Positions 1 to 5,099 of a stretch of 5,099 nucleotides of DNA are shown here, one piece after another. A model generated the notes under the pieces. It was given only the letters and a program-made list of their open reading frames with translations. It made no database searches and had not been told where the DNA came from. Source of the DNA: Candidatus Sumerlaeota bacterium. Lineage in GTDB: Bacteria; Sumerlaeota; Sumerlaeia; MWCT01. The stretch spans positions 1-5,099 of the forward strand of contig JAPLSR010000028.1 of assembly GCA_026398545.1 (NCBI GenBank). The letters are read 5' to 3'. A program made the translations under genes and the position numbers. Numbering within the stretch: the stretch's first letter is position 1; every line of letters begins with the position of its first letter.

Positions 1-284
1 GCCAGCTCGACGACCCTTTTGGCGTCAATATTGGGTGGGAACACTCCCATGGTAGAACCCTGACCGACTTCGAGGAGACGTTCCAATTCCAGCTTCACAT
101 CATCGAGGTCAATATTCATGTTCTGGAGCGCCTGGACAGCGATTCCATCGCCCTTACGGATGATGCCGAGGAGGTGATGTTCCGGACCGATATAGTTATG
201 CCCCAGGCGTCCTGCCTCGCGTTCTGCCAGTTTCATGACCTCTCTCCATCCCGGTGTTGGAGTGTATGGGGTTTTATCCATCAT
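1..284 (-). CDS. clpC: ATP-dependent Clp protease ATP-binding subunit ClpC, N-terminal part (cut by window edge)
   Basis: ClpC is the AAA+ unfoldase that feeds substrates to ClpP in the cytoplasm. With McsB it degrades phosphoarginine-tagged proteins. Only the first 94 codons are in the window. They form the first Clp_N repeat and the beginning of the second. The stretch RLGHNYIGPEHHLLG (residues 26-40) matches the ClpC consensus. Glu35 aligns with B. subtilis Glu32, a known phosphoarginine-binding residue. The stretch around NIDAKRVVEL (85-94) matches the start of the second repeat. The ATPase domains lie beyond the left edge, so ClpC is inferred over ClpA or ClpB from the N-domain sequence and the mcsA-mcsB context. 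The start at ATG 284 (an adjacent second ATG lies at 281) is supported by AAGGAG eight bases upstream. The gap to the mcsB stop is 32 bases, which suggests co-transcription. Confidence 0.93.
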   Translation of the reverse strand, partial: MMDKTPYTPTPGWREVMKLAEREAGRLGHNYIGPEHHLLGIIRKGDGIAVQALQNMNIDLDDVKLELERLLEVGQGSTMGVFPPNIDAKRVVEL

Positions 285-298
285 AAGGAAATCTCCTT
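285..298 (-). promoter_or_regulatory. clpC ribosome binding site inside a small inverted repeat
   Basis: Read on the minus strand, this is AAGGAGATTTCCTT directly abutting the clpC ATG. The Shine-Dalgarno core AAGGAG is at 298-293. It is followed by a complementary TCCTT, giving a 5-bp stem (AAGGA/TCCTT) with a 4-base loop, extendable by a G-U pair. The site is a near-perfect ribosome binding site and decides the start codon. In RNA it could be partly masked by the fold. The repeat is seen directly; any regulatory effect is inference. Confidence 0.6.
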
Positions 299-316
299 GT
301 TTATTGGAAGCGTTGC

Positions 317-1381
317 TTAATTATTTGAGCCCGGTGCCTGAAAAATGCTGCGCAGGAGGTCTGCGCGCGCCGTATCCCGCCTTTCCGTGCCCTCCTTAAA
401 ACTTGCCTTATATTCCATATGTGCCGGTTGAATCTCAATCATGAGTTTATTGAAACGCAAATGGTCCAGGTCCTTGAAATAGCCTCTGTCGATTCCGAGT
501 CGTATGCGACTCAAGAGCCCCATTGCCTCCTGGGTGTCCATCACACGTGCGTGGCTCAGGAGTCCATATGAGCGCCAGATGGCATCCTCCACTGCCAGAT
601 CGCGTTCACTGAATAACTTCTGTCTTGCCTCTTCTTCCTTTTCAATAATCTTTTCCACCACTATAAGGACAGAGTCAACAATGTCCTCCTCACTTTTGCC
701 CAGTGATGCCTCATTGGATATCTGGAACAGGTCGCCGGTATAGTCTGAGTCCTCCCCATAAAACCCGCGGACAGTCAGGCAGTGTGGCTGTACCATTTTC
801 ATAGTTTCTTCTATAAGGCGGCAAAAGACAAGACCGGGAAGATGGAGCATTACTGAGACCCGAAGCCCCGTCCCAAGATTGGTTGGACAGGCGGTCAGAA
901 AACCCAGCTGCTCGGAAAAGGCAATCGGCAGAACCTCAATCAACTCCGTGTCAATGCGGTCCAGTTCCTCCATGAGAGGCTTGAGATAAAGCCCCGGCGC
1001 CAGTCCCTGGATGCGGATGTGGTCCTCCTCATTCACCATGATGGAAATCCTGCAATTAGGGCTGGTGTAAATTAGCCTGTGCTCATCGCCCTTTTCCAAT
1101 TCAGGACTGATAATATGACTCTCTTTCAGATATTTTCTGACCGTTGTGGGAATGTCATGAAGTGAGATGAGGTTGAAGCCTTGAATTGATTTGCAATTCT
1201 GTATAGTATCTCCCACAAGACGGGTGACATGAGATAGCTCGTCAGACTTGGCATGTGTGGAAAAGGGAATCCTTATGAGATTCCGCGCCAGCCGGATGCG
1301 GCTGGAAACGACCACATGCTGGCTTGGACCCTTTTGACTCAGCCACACATCACTTTCATGTAATATATTCTGCACCATCAT
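317..1381 (-). CDS. mcsB: Protein arginine kinase McsB
   Basis: McsB transfers phosphate from ATP to arginine side chains of damaged or regulatory proteins, marking them for ClpC-ClpP. Its fold is that of phosphagen kinases. Numbering from ATG 1381 (354 aa): SSRIRLARN nucleotide-binding motif at 26-34, NEEDH at 117-121, catalytic-loop CPTNLGTGLR with Cys165, RGFYGE at 205-210 and ISNEASLG at 221-228. RDTARA at 335-340 is a perfect RDXXRA phosphoarginine-sensing motif, within two positions of its place in B. subtilis McsB (337-342). An in-frame TTG at 1417 would add 12 residues but has no ribosome binding site. ATG 1381 (or the adjacent 1378) has GAGG 5 (or 8) bases upstream and matches the family N-terminus, so it is preferred. 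The gene lies between mcsA (54-base gap) and clpC. All catalytic motifs look intact. Confidence 0.96.
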   Translation of the reverse strand: MMVQNILHESDVWLSQKGPSQHVVVSSRIRLARNLIRIPFSTHAKSDELSHVTRLVGDTIQNCKSIQGFNLISLHDIPTTVRKYLKESHIISPELEKGDEHRLIYTSPNCRISIMVNEEDHIRIQGLAPGLYLKPLMEELDRIDTELIEVLPIAFSEQLGFLTACPTNLGTGLRVSVMLHLPGLVFCRLIEETMKMVQPHCLTVRGFYGEDSDYTGDLFQISNEASLGKSEEDIVDSVLIVVEKIIEKEEEARQKLFSERDLAVEDAIWRSYGLLSHARVMDTQEAMGLLSRIRLGIDRGYFKDLDHLRFNKLMIEIQPAHMEYKASFKEGTERRDTARADLLRSIFQAPGSNN

Positions 1382-1382
1382 T

Positions 1383-1397
1383 TCCGCCTCAGGCGGA
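1383..1397 (-). promoter_or_regulatory. GC-rich hairpin covering the mcsB ribosome binding site
   Basis: On the minus strand the sequence is TCCGCCTGAGGCGGA, a perfect inverted repeat: a 6-bp GC-rich stem with a TGA loop, ending one base before ATG 1381. The only plausible Shine-Dalgarno sequence for mcsB, GAGG (1390-1387), is split between the loop and the 3' arm of the stem. The fold should therefore compete with ribosome binding. It lies in the 54-base gap after the mcsA stop. No T-run follows on the minus strand, so it is not a terminator. If translation started at TTG 1417, the repeat would lie inside the coding region. Confidence 0.55.
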
Positions 1398-1435
1398 CAA
1401 TATTGAACTCTTTTCAAATTTACAAAAACGGCGGT

Positions 1436-2002
1436 TTAACGGCTTGGTGATTCAATGCTCGATGAATCCTGCTCGCTGAGGGTTTTTATCTTGTCTCTCA
1501 GGACAGCGGCGCGTTCGTAATTCTCCATCTTGATGGCATCTTGAAGCTCATGCCTCAGGTGGTCAAGGCTCCTTTTAATCTCCATAATTTTGCGATAGCG
1601 ACCCGGCACCTTGCCGACATGCTGAGTGCCTCCATGAATCTTACGGATATCACTGATGAGGTATTTGTGGAATGTATTATAACAGAGACTGCATCCCAGA
1701 AACGGTGATTTTCTGTAAGACTCAAAAGGTAAGCCGCAATTGTCGCAGACGAGGTCTATTTTCTCCTTTGGTTGTTCCTGCTCTGCAGGTGGTTCTTTCC
1801 CCTTTTCCTTCCCGAGAAGTTGTGCAAGAATCTCATTCCAGGCATTTTCAAGGTTGTGCATCTTTTTTTGATACGGGCTGAGGGCTGAGGCGCATTCCTG
1901 GCAGAGATGAATTTCCTGGGGTTTTCCTTCGATGATTTTCGTAAATTTCACGGTAGCAGGGGTTTTGTTGCACTTCATGCACATGACGTTACTGATAAAC
2001 AT
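1436..2002 (-). CDS. mcsA: McsA, zinc-binding activator of the McsB arginine kinase
   Basis: McsA binds and stimulates McsB in the cytoplasm and contributes to arginine phosphorylation and metal or stress responses. The 188-residue length is close to B. subtilis McsA (about 185). Two four-cysteine zinc modules are visible: Cys8-X2-Cys11 with Cys34-X2-Cys37, and Cys86-X2-Cys89 with Cys104-X2-Cys107. The linker at about 64-82 is rich in Lys, Glu and Pro. A C-terminal UVR motif at about 146-176 (core ENYERAAVLRDKI) is the typical McsA/UvrB coiled-coil interaction element. ATG 2002 is preceded by AAGGG four bases upstream, with a GGAG further out. Met7 is closer to the B. subtilis N-terminus but has no ribosome binding site. 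It is the first gene of the mcsA-mcsB-clpC unit. No ctsR precedes it, unlike the Bacillus operon. Confidence 0.94.
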   Translation of the reverse strand: MFISNVMCMKCNKTPATVKFTKIIEGKPQEIHLCQECASALSPYQKKMHNLENAWNEILAQLLGKEKGKEPPAEQEQPKEKIDLVCDNCGLPFESYRKSPFLGCSLCYNTFHKYLISDIRKIHGGTQHVGKVPGRYRKIMEIKRSLDHLRHELQDAIKMENYERAAVLRDKIKTLSEQDSSSIESPSR

Positions 2003-2072
2003 TGCGCCCTTAATCTCCGCACAAGTATTTTTTGTATCTCAATTCGTGTTTTACCCACTTATATAATAATAG

Positions 2073-2102
2073 TATATAACAGTTACACTGATGAGGGGTC
2101 AA
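2073..2102 (-). promoter_or_regulatory. Possible sigma-70-type promoter for the mcsA-mcsB-clpC operon
   Basis: In the 190-base gap between the psuG stop and the mcsA start, the minus strand shows TTGACC (2102-2097), a 5/6 match to the -35 consensus. An 18-base spacer leads to TATATA (2078-2073), preceded by TG in extended -10 position. A better -10 hexamer, TATACT (2076-2071), would give a spacer of 20 bases. The surrounding 2060-2080 is strongly AT-rich. This would leave a leader of about 65 bases before mcsA. The rest of the gap shows no convincing terminator for psuG and no complete CtsR or CIRCE operator. Confidence 0.35.
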
Positions 2103-2192
2103 GGATAAATGAGAGATGAATTGCAGTTGTATCCTTCTCTGGTTTTGTGTAAAATATTTTAAACCTGTTTTGCATGACCTCAAAGCCATTCT

Positions 2193-3125
2193 TTACGGTT
2201 TTCCACACGTCTTCAGAGAGCAGGCTATCTGTGCACCGATGGCGGCGTTATTCTTGAGCAACGCCAGGTTTGCCGCAAGGCATCTTCCGTTCATCCGCTC
2301 GTTTAATTGCCTCAAAATATAAGGGGTGACATCCCTCCCGGAGGGAACCGGCTCTTTTTGCAGGACATCCTCCAATTCCCAGAGAACCTGTTCCAATTCT
2401 TCTGCTGGAATGCTCACCTTTTCCGGCACAGGCACTGCCACAAGGATGCTTGATGGAAGTCCCATATCTTTCTGTATCTGATAAACCACTGCCACCTCCT
2501 CCGGCGTCTCCACCCTTCTATCCACATGGTATGGACTTGATGGGGTGTAGAATGCGGGAAAAAAATCCGTCCGGTAACCAAGGATGGGGATACCGAGGGT
2601 CTCCAGGCACTCACGCGTGGCGGCGACATTTAGAAGTGATTTGACACCCGCTGAGACAATAATGGCGCGATACCGGCTCAGTGCTGTTAAGTCTGAGGAG
2701 ATGTCAAGATTCTGTGTGAATGTCCTGTGGACACCGCCAATGCCCCCTGTCACGAAAACATCAATGTTAGCCATGGCTGTGGCAAGAAGCGAGGCGGAGA
2801 CGGAGGTTGCCCCCCATCTCTTTGCCGCACATGTTGGGGCGAGGTTGCTTAAATTTGTTTTGATTATGTCTTTGCGCGTGGCAAAGGATTCCAGTTCTTT
2901 TGCGCTAAGACCGATCTTCAGGGCGCCATCCACAATTCCCACCGTGGCGGGAGTTGCGCCCTCTCGGCGGATGATTGTTTCACACTCAAGAGCCGTATGA
3001 AGATTTTCAGGATAGGGGAGGCCGAAAGAGATGACAGTGGATTCCAGGGTAACAACCGGATTATTTTCGGCGAGGGCTGTCGCCACTTCATCGCTGAGTA
3101 TGATTGTGTCTGAAATCTTTTTCAT
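2193..3125 (-). CDS. psuG: Pseudouridine-5'-phosphate glycosidase
   Basis: PsuG reversibly cleaves the C-C glycosidic bond of pseudouridine 5'-phosphate to uracil and ribose 5-phosphate, the second step of pseudouridine salvage after the kinase PsuK. The whole 310-residue protein matches the single-domain family (E. coli PsuG is 312 aa). By alignment with the remembered E. coli protein: Glu28 is the proton donor (E. coli Glu31, in VVTLESTVIS), Lys89 equals Lys93, Asp141 is the Mn ligand (Asp145), Ser143-Asp145 is the substrate loop (147-149), and Lys162 is the Schiff-base nucleophile (Lys166, in SAGVKS). GGIGGVHR at 127-134 and the KNNA near 291-294 are also conserved. A TTG at 3191 extends the frame by 22 codons, but that extension has no ribosome binding site and no family counterpart. 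ATG 3125 is chosen despite only a weak GAGA upstream. No psuK or transporter is visible nearby. Confidence 0.96.
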   Translation of the reverse strand: MKKISDTIILSDEVATALAENNPVVTLESTVISFGLPYPENLHTALECETIIRREGATPATVGIVDGALKIGLSAKELESFATRKDIIKTNLSNLAPTCAAKRWGATSVSASLLATAMANIDVFVTGGIGGVHRTFTQNLDISSDLTALSRYRAIIVSAGVKSLLNVAATRECLETLGIPILGYRTDFFPAFYTPSSPYHVDRRVETPEEVAVVYQIQKDMGLPSSILVAVPVPEKVSIPAEELEQVLWELEDVLQKEPVPSGRDVTPYILRQLNERMNGRCLAANLALLKNNAAIGAQIACSLKTCGKP

Positions 3126-3236
3126 GGCATATTTCTCGCAGTCGATGTGAAAGACCTTTCTTTGATTGACGTGAAGAGTGAAATAATACAAGGCAAATAA
3201 ATCAGAATGGAATAAAAAGTGCTCTCAGGGTGGAGA
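3126..3236. promoter_or_regulatory. Divergent intergenic region between psuG and the sirtuin gene
   Basis: These 111 AT-rich bases must carry the promoters for psuG (minus) and the Sir2 gene (plus), since the two diverge here. On the plus strand TTGATT and TTGACG stand at 3162-3171, with no well-spaced -10. On the minus strand TATTAT at about 3187-3182 lacks a good -35. A short inverted repeat GAAAG-AC-CTTTC (3149-3160) is present. No promoter can be fixed with confidence. The plus-strand ribosome binding site is AGGG at 3227-3230, six bases before ATG 3237. Confidence 0.4.
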
Positions 3237-4031
3237 ATGAGTTATTCAGGGCGCAGAGAGGTGATTCCGAAAGGCGTGGAAAGTCTCAAAGAAGCGATAA
3301 GGATGATTGAACAGGCAGGTCGCGTATTTGCGCTCACCGGCGCCGGCGTCAGCACTCTTTGCGGTATTCCGGATTTCCGCACGGATACAAGCGGCATCTG
3401 GGAAAGATTTGAGCAGTTAAAGATTTTTGATATAGATGTCTTCCGGCGTGAACCGCATCTGTTTTATGAATTTGCCCGGGAATATATCTACACGATGAAA
3501 TACGTCAAACCCGGCGCGGCGCATCTCTTCCTTGCCGAGCTGGAAAGGCGGGGCATGCTTTGCGGCGTTGCCACTCAGAATATAGACGGGCTTCACCAGG
3601 CGGCAGGGTCAAAGGTGGTTTTTGAACTACACGGCAGTCCCCGCTCATCCCATTGCATCCTGTGTGGGCGGAGATATTCTCAGGAGGATACAGAGGAGCG
3701 GTTGAAGAATGTCCCCTATCCCTCCTGTGATTGTGGAGGTCTAATCAAGCCCGACGTTATTTTTTATGGCGAGCTTCTGCCTGAAAAAACCCTCAGAGGA
3801 GCGATTGAAGAGGCAATGTCCTGTGCCCTCCTTCTTGTCCTGGGCACCTCTTTAGTGGTTTATCCCGCAGCATCCATCCCTCAAATTGCCCTCTCATCGG
3901 GAGCCAGGGTGCTCATATTCAACAAAACGCCCACACCGTTTGATGATGAAGCCGCGATTATCATCCGGGAGGACTTGAAGGATGTCTGTGAGTTCCTGCT
4001 GGATTATCTTTATTCAAAAAATGGGCGTTGA
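3237..4031 (+). CDS. cobB: Sir2-family NAD-dependent protein deacylase (sirtuin)
   Basis: Sirtuins remove acetyl or longer acyl groups from lysines, consuming NAD+ and releasing nicotinamide and O-acyl-ADP-ribose. From ATG 3237 the protein has 264 residues. Visible motifs: GAGVST (35-40) and IPDFR (44-48) for NAD binding, TQNIDGLH (113-120), catalytic His132 in ELHGS, zinc cysteines 140, 143, 164 and 166, GTSLVVYPA (203-211) and a PTPFDDEA segment near 232-239. The FDIDVF and PFDD segments resemble Thermotoga maritima Sir2, a bacterial class U enzyme. The last zinc pair is CXC rather than CXXC, and the loop before IPDFR has Cys where Ser is usual. The GTG at 3219 would add six residues; ATG 3237 has AGGG at good spacing. 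The gene diverges from psuG and converges on dprA. The deacylated targets and acyl preference cannot be read from the sequence. Confidence 0.95.
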   Translation: MSYSGRREVIPKGVESLKEAIRMIEQAGRVFALTGAGVSTLCGIPDFRTDTSGIWERFEQLKIFDIDVFRREPHLFYEFAREYIYTMKYVKPGAAHLFLAELERRGMLCGVATQNIDGLHQAAGSKVVFELHGSPRSSHCILCGRRYSQEDTEERLKNVPYPSCDCGGLIKPDVIFYGELLPEKTLRGAIEEAMSCALLLVLGTSLVVYPAASIPQIALSSGARVLIFNKTPTPFDDEAAIIIREDLKDVCEFLLDYLYSKNGR

Positions 4032-4055
4032 GACAATTCATGTGTGATATATGCA

Positions 4056-4949
4056 TTACTGTTTCATCATACCGCGAAGGACAGGCGCGAGGTCTTCCAG
4101 GATATCATCCGCTGAGCGGACCAGTTGCGCCCCATCCCGGATGAGGGCATTTGTCCCCTCACATGTCCTGCGGAAAATATTTCCGGGGACGGCGTAAACA
4201 GAACGATTTTCTGCAAGGGCGGCACGGACAGTTATCAGACTGCCGCTCCGTTCCGATGCCTCCACCACAAGCACACCCAGGGAGAGACCGGCAATCAAGC
4301 CGTTTCGTTCCGGGAAATTTTCCCTTCTGGGTCCTGTATTCATGGGGTATTCGGAAAGGACGGCGCCTCCTTTTGCAATCTGTTTCATCAGTTCAAGATT
4401 TTCCGTTGGATAGCAGATTGTCAGACCGTTTCCCAGGACTGCAATTGTCCGACCACCCGCATCAAGGGCATTCACATGCGCCTCAGTATCAATCCCTCGT
4501 GCCATGCCGCTGACAATGGTTATTCCTTTTGCCGCCAGGTCAGAGACAATCTTCCGGCAGGCATTACATCCATAGGACGTGTGCTGTCTGGAGCCAATCA
4601 CTGCCACCGCAAAGCGGTCTTGCGGAGATAATGAGCCCATCATATACAAAACCGGCGGCGGTTCCGCCATGAGGCGCAGATTTTCCGGATATTCCGCATG
4701 AGTGATACAAATCAGGCGCACACCGCTTTTTTCCATTAATTCCTTTTCAATCTCAAGTGGGAATGCCCGGGGTTGATTAAGAAGGTCGTTGGCGAAAGAT
4801 TGGGTTATTCCCGGTATCTTCATGAGGCTGGCTGAGGTAAGCCCGAAGATTCGCTCCGGAGACTCGTAAGCCCTCAAGAGGGCATTGAGGAGTTTCCGCT
4901 CCCTCTGGGGGTGGGAATTGAATAAAATCCAGGTGTCAGGGCAAAACAT
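4056..4949 (-). CDS. dprA: DNA-processing protein DprA (Smf)
   Basis: DprA binds incoming single-stranded DNA in the cytoplasm during natural transformation, protects it, and loads RecA. It is also widespread in bacteria not known to be competent. The 297 residues comprise an N-terminal SAM/helix-hairpin-helix-like region (about 1-75, with MKIPGI at 43-48) and a Rossmann-like core. Core motifs: VIGSR (117-121), SGMARGID (147-154), TIAVLGNGL (168-176), LSEYP (198-202), FPERNGLIAGLS (212-223), SGSLIT (235-240) and VPGN (254-257). The C-terminal winged-helix domain found in longer DprA proteins is absent. Two-domain forms of this length are normal in Bacillus and Streptococcus, so this is not a truncation. 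ATG 4949 directly follows an in-frame TGA (4952-4950), so no earlier start is possible; no clear Shine-Dalgarno is seen. The frequent neighbour topA is not here. The convergent 24-base gap to Sir2 contains no clear terminator. Confidence 0.96.
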   Translation of the reverse strand: MFCPDTWILFNSHPQRERKLLNALLRAYESPERIFGLTSASLMKIPGITQSFANDLLNQPRAFPLEIEKELMEKSGVRLICITHAEYPENLRLMAEPPPVLYMMGSLSPQDRFAVAVIGSRQHTSYGCNACRKIVSDLAAKGITIVSGMARGIDTEAHVNALDAGGRTIAVLGNGLTICYPTENLELMKQIAKGGAVLSEYPMNTGPRRENFPERNGLIAGLSLGVLVVEASERSGSLITVRAALAENRSVYAVPGNIFRRTCEGTNALIRDGAQLVRSADDILEDLAPVLRGMMKQ

Positions 4950-5019
4950 TCACGCATCATTGAATATGAGGAGGTTTCAGAATTCCATCAACAACACGGC
5001 TTCTGAAGGAAGATAACAT

Positions 5020-5097
5020 CTAATCTGCCACTCCGAATTCCATCTCCTTGATGGTTTTCCGGTCTGCCTTCCGGGGAGAATGGACGATGATAATCAC
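5020..5097 (-). CDS. Possible 3' end of an unidentified upstream gene (cut by right edge)
   Basis: The minus strand is open from the right edge for 25 codons, reading VIIIVHSPRKADRKTIKE and ending MEFGVAD with a TAG at 5022-5020, which is 70 bases before dprA. The composition looks protein-like and codon choice resembles the neighbours. If real, it would be the C-terminus of a gene co-directional with dprA. An open run this short is expected by chance about a third of the time, and I do not recognise the family. A competing reading is a plus-strand gene starting at ATG 5087, with GGGGAG (5073-5078) eight bases upstream. The two cannot be separated here. Confidence 0.28.
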   Translation of the reverse strand: MIIIVHSPRKADRKTIKEMEFGVAD

Positions 5098-5099
5098 AT

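Noticed and set aside
504..743. Open frames antisense to mcsB, mcsA, psuG and dprA
   Set aside because: They lie wholly opposite clearly conserved genes, have no recognisable motifs or ribosome binding sites, and read as shadow frames.
1382..1417. TTG 1417 as the mcsB start
   Set aside because: It has no ribosome binding site, and the 12 extra residues have no counterpart in the family; ATG 1381 or 1378 fits both criteria.
2097..2103. GGTCAA-type half-site upstream of mcsA as a CtsR operator
   Set aside because: CtsR binds a tandem heptamer repeat; the second copy is missing after the three-base spacer, and the hexamer is better explained as a -35 element on the minus strand.
2141..2165. 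GGTTT...AAACC repeat around the AT palindrome TAAAATATTTTA as a psuG terminator
   Set aside because: The stem is short, the loop is long and AT-rich, and no T-run follows on the minus strand.
3126..3191. TTG 3191 as the psuG start, giving an extra 22-residue N-terminus
   Set aside because: There is no Shine-Dalgarno sequence, and the family begins close to Met at 3125; the extra codons occupy the divergent promoter region.
4032..4055. Bidirectional terminator between the sirtuin gene and dprA
   Set aside because: The 24 bases contain only short self-complementary ATATAT and ATGCAT, with no GC stem or T-tract.
4056..4949. dprA as a truncated pseudogene because the C-terminal winged helix is missing
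   Set aside because: All core motifs are present, and natural two-domain DprA proteins of about 280-300 residues are well known.

Overview
This window is a chromosomal housekeeping segment from a bacterium of moderate GC content. It holds six recognisable genes, close to full coding density, and no sign of mobile elements, CRISPR, RNA genes or phage. The mcsA-mcsB-clpC set and a two-domain DprA are typical of Firmicutes. The same set also occurs patchily in other, often uncultured, phyla, and nothing here settles the lineage. The usual heat-shock repressor gene ctsR is not in front of mcsA.

Layout, left to right. The minus strand carries a protein-quality-control operon transcribed right to left: mcsA (2002 to 1436), mcsB (1381 to 317) and the first 94 codons of clpC (from 284, cut by the left edge). 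Upstream of mcsA, after a 190-base AT-rich gap with a possible promoter, lies psuG (3125 to 2193, minus), a pseudouridine-5'-phosphate glycosidase. Diverging from psuG across about 110 bases is a Sir2-family NAD-dependent protein deacylase (3237 to 4031, plus). It converges, with a 24-base gap, on dprA (4949 to 4056, minus), the RecA/SsDNA loader used in natural transformation. The last 150 bases are unresolved: either the 3' end of another minus-strand gene or the start of a divergent plus-strand gene.

How the genes work together. McsA activates the arginine kinase McsB, which marks damaged proteins with phosphoarginine. ClpC recognises the mark through its N-terminal domain and feeds the protein to ClpP. 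The key residues for writing and reading the mark are visible: the McsB catalytic Cys165 and its RDXXRA allosteric motif, and the ClpC Glu35. PsuG, Sir2 and DprA are independent single-gene functions (pseudouridine salvage, NAD-dependent deacylation, and DNA uptake and recombination), with no clear functional link to the operon.

I do not see a new multi-gene system. The most unusual signal is that the ribosome binding sites of mcsB and clpC each lie inside a short perfect inverted repeat next to the start codon. This could make translation of this stress operon structure- or temperature-dependent. Several start codons were revised downstream of the longest open frame, on family alignment and ribosome-binding-site evidence.
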